Below are positions 63,855 to 64,000 of a DNA stretch of 64,000 nucleotides, piece after piece. This DNA comes from Trichocoleus sp. FACHB-40. Its GTDB lineage: Bacteria; Cyanobacteriota; Cyanobacteriia; Cyanobacteriales; FACHB-T130. The notes under the pieces were generated by a model. It was not told the DNA's origin and did not search any database. It saw only the letters and a program-made list of their open reading frames with translations. The stretch is from assembly GCF_014695915.1 (NCBI RefSeq), contig NZ_JACJPF010000055.1, forward strand, positions 55,947 to 119,946, given 5' to 3'. Position 1 is the first letter of the stretch, and every line of letters starts with the position of its first letter. Position numbers and translations under genes: made by a program.

Positions 63855-64000
63855 CAGGGCTGATTCATTGGTGAGAGAAAAAAGAGCATGAAGAAAATGG
63901 AGAGGTAGTCGTTGTCTACGTTAGTGTAATGAGCTTGATAGCGCATCTGCAACAAATTCGAGATTTCCGCACCCAACCCCGTTATCCGTTGTGGGTAGTA
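63855..64000 (+). mobile_element. Left end of an ISAs1-type insertion sequence (runs off window)
   Basis: CAGGGCTGATTCATTGGTGA at 63855 resembles the CAGGG(C/T)TGATTCA terminal repeats of the ISAs1 family. The transposase begins 74 bases inside. The right end is beyond the window. Confidence 0.7.
63929..64000 (+). CDS. ISAs1-family transposase, N-terminal fragment
   Basis: ATG 63929 starts 24 codons up to the window edge: MSLIAHLQQIRDFRTQPRYP then LWVV. This closely resembles the usual N-terminus of ISAs1-family (H-repeat type) transposases (…L..HF..I.D.R…RYPL…). The terminal-repeat-like sequence at 63855 supports an intact IS end. The DDE domain lies outside the window. Confidence 0.75.
   Translation, partial: MSLIAHLQQIRDFRTQPRYPLWVV

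Noticed and set aside
63794..63976. 60-residue minus-strand frame at the right edge
   Set aside because: It lies antisense to the insertion sequence end and transposase start; no support.

Overview
The window is a chromosomal segment of a cyanobacterium, most likely filamentous or otherwise large-genomed. The evidence is the dense scatter of the HIP1 octamer GCGATCGC, the plant-type phytoene desaturase/phytoene synthase pair, cyanobacterial gene families (CobN, PRC-barrel protein, SMC, PheS, SurE, DUF6464), Ser/Thr-kinase/NACHT proteins, and many short heptanucleotide tandem repeats (CCCCART type) and palindromic repeats. No rRNA, tRNA or CRISPR array was seen. No species name can be supported from sequence alone.

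Layout. 0-3 kb: a minus-strand operon of a Tat-type metallophosphoesterase, a PtuA-like ATPase and a PtuB-like HNH nuclease (cut by the window edge), i.e. a Septu-type defence pair. 3-9 kb: a proline-rich membrane protein, a tiny membrane ORF, NanE-like epimerase and divergent cobN, whose coding sequence carries several in-frame repeat insertions. 9-12 kb: an H-NOX haem sensor with its HNOBA-domain histidine kinase. 12-16 kb: dnaK-dnaJ. 16-20.5 kb: an SGNH-like lipoprotein and the carotenoid genes pds and crtB. 20.5-24 kb: redoxin, a sulfite-oxidase-fold lipoprotein and a membrane adenylyl cyclase. 24-34 kb: two methyltransferases, a PhoX-type phosphatase with a candidate Pho box, a beta-hydroxyacid dehydrogenase, an M48 protease, a DgcN/DgcA-like pair and a NUDIX hydrolase. 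34-45 kb: a CHAD protein, a thioesterase, small secreted proteins, UvsE, two proteins sharing a duplicated beta-rich domain, a PBP4-type carboxypeptidase and a PRC-barrel protein. 45-49 kb: smc. 49-55.5 kb: an accessory cluster, all on the plus strand, of a DUF433/DUF5615 toxin-antitoxin pair, a membrane NACHT protein, a PD-(D/E)XK nuclease-like protein and a kinase-NACHT protein. 55.5-59.4 kb: a second copy of the lipoprotein/adenylyl cyclase module. 59.6-64 kb: pheS, surE, a LexA-box-like site next to a gene remnant, two hypothetical proteins, and the left end of an ISAs1-type insertion sequence.

How genes may work together. The most interesting unit is the pair of a lipid-anchored, cofactor-motif-poor sulfite-oxidase-like protein and a class III adenylyl cyclase with an extracytoplasmic sensor region. 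It occurs twice in this window in the same order and strand, which suggests an envelope-to-cAMP signalling module. Two separate clusters look like defence or conflict systems (Septu-like; NACHT/nuclease/kinase-NACHT). The region is also unusually rich in small mobile repeats. Four copies of a ~107-138 bp MITE-like element sit between genes, and several palindromic repeats sit in frame inside cobN and smc.
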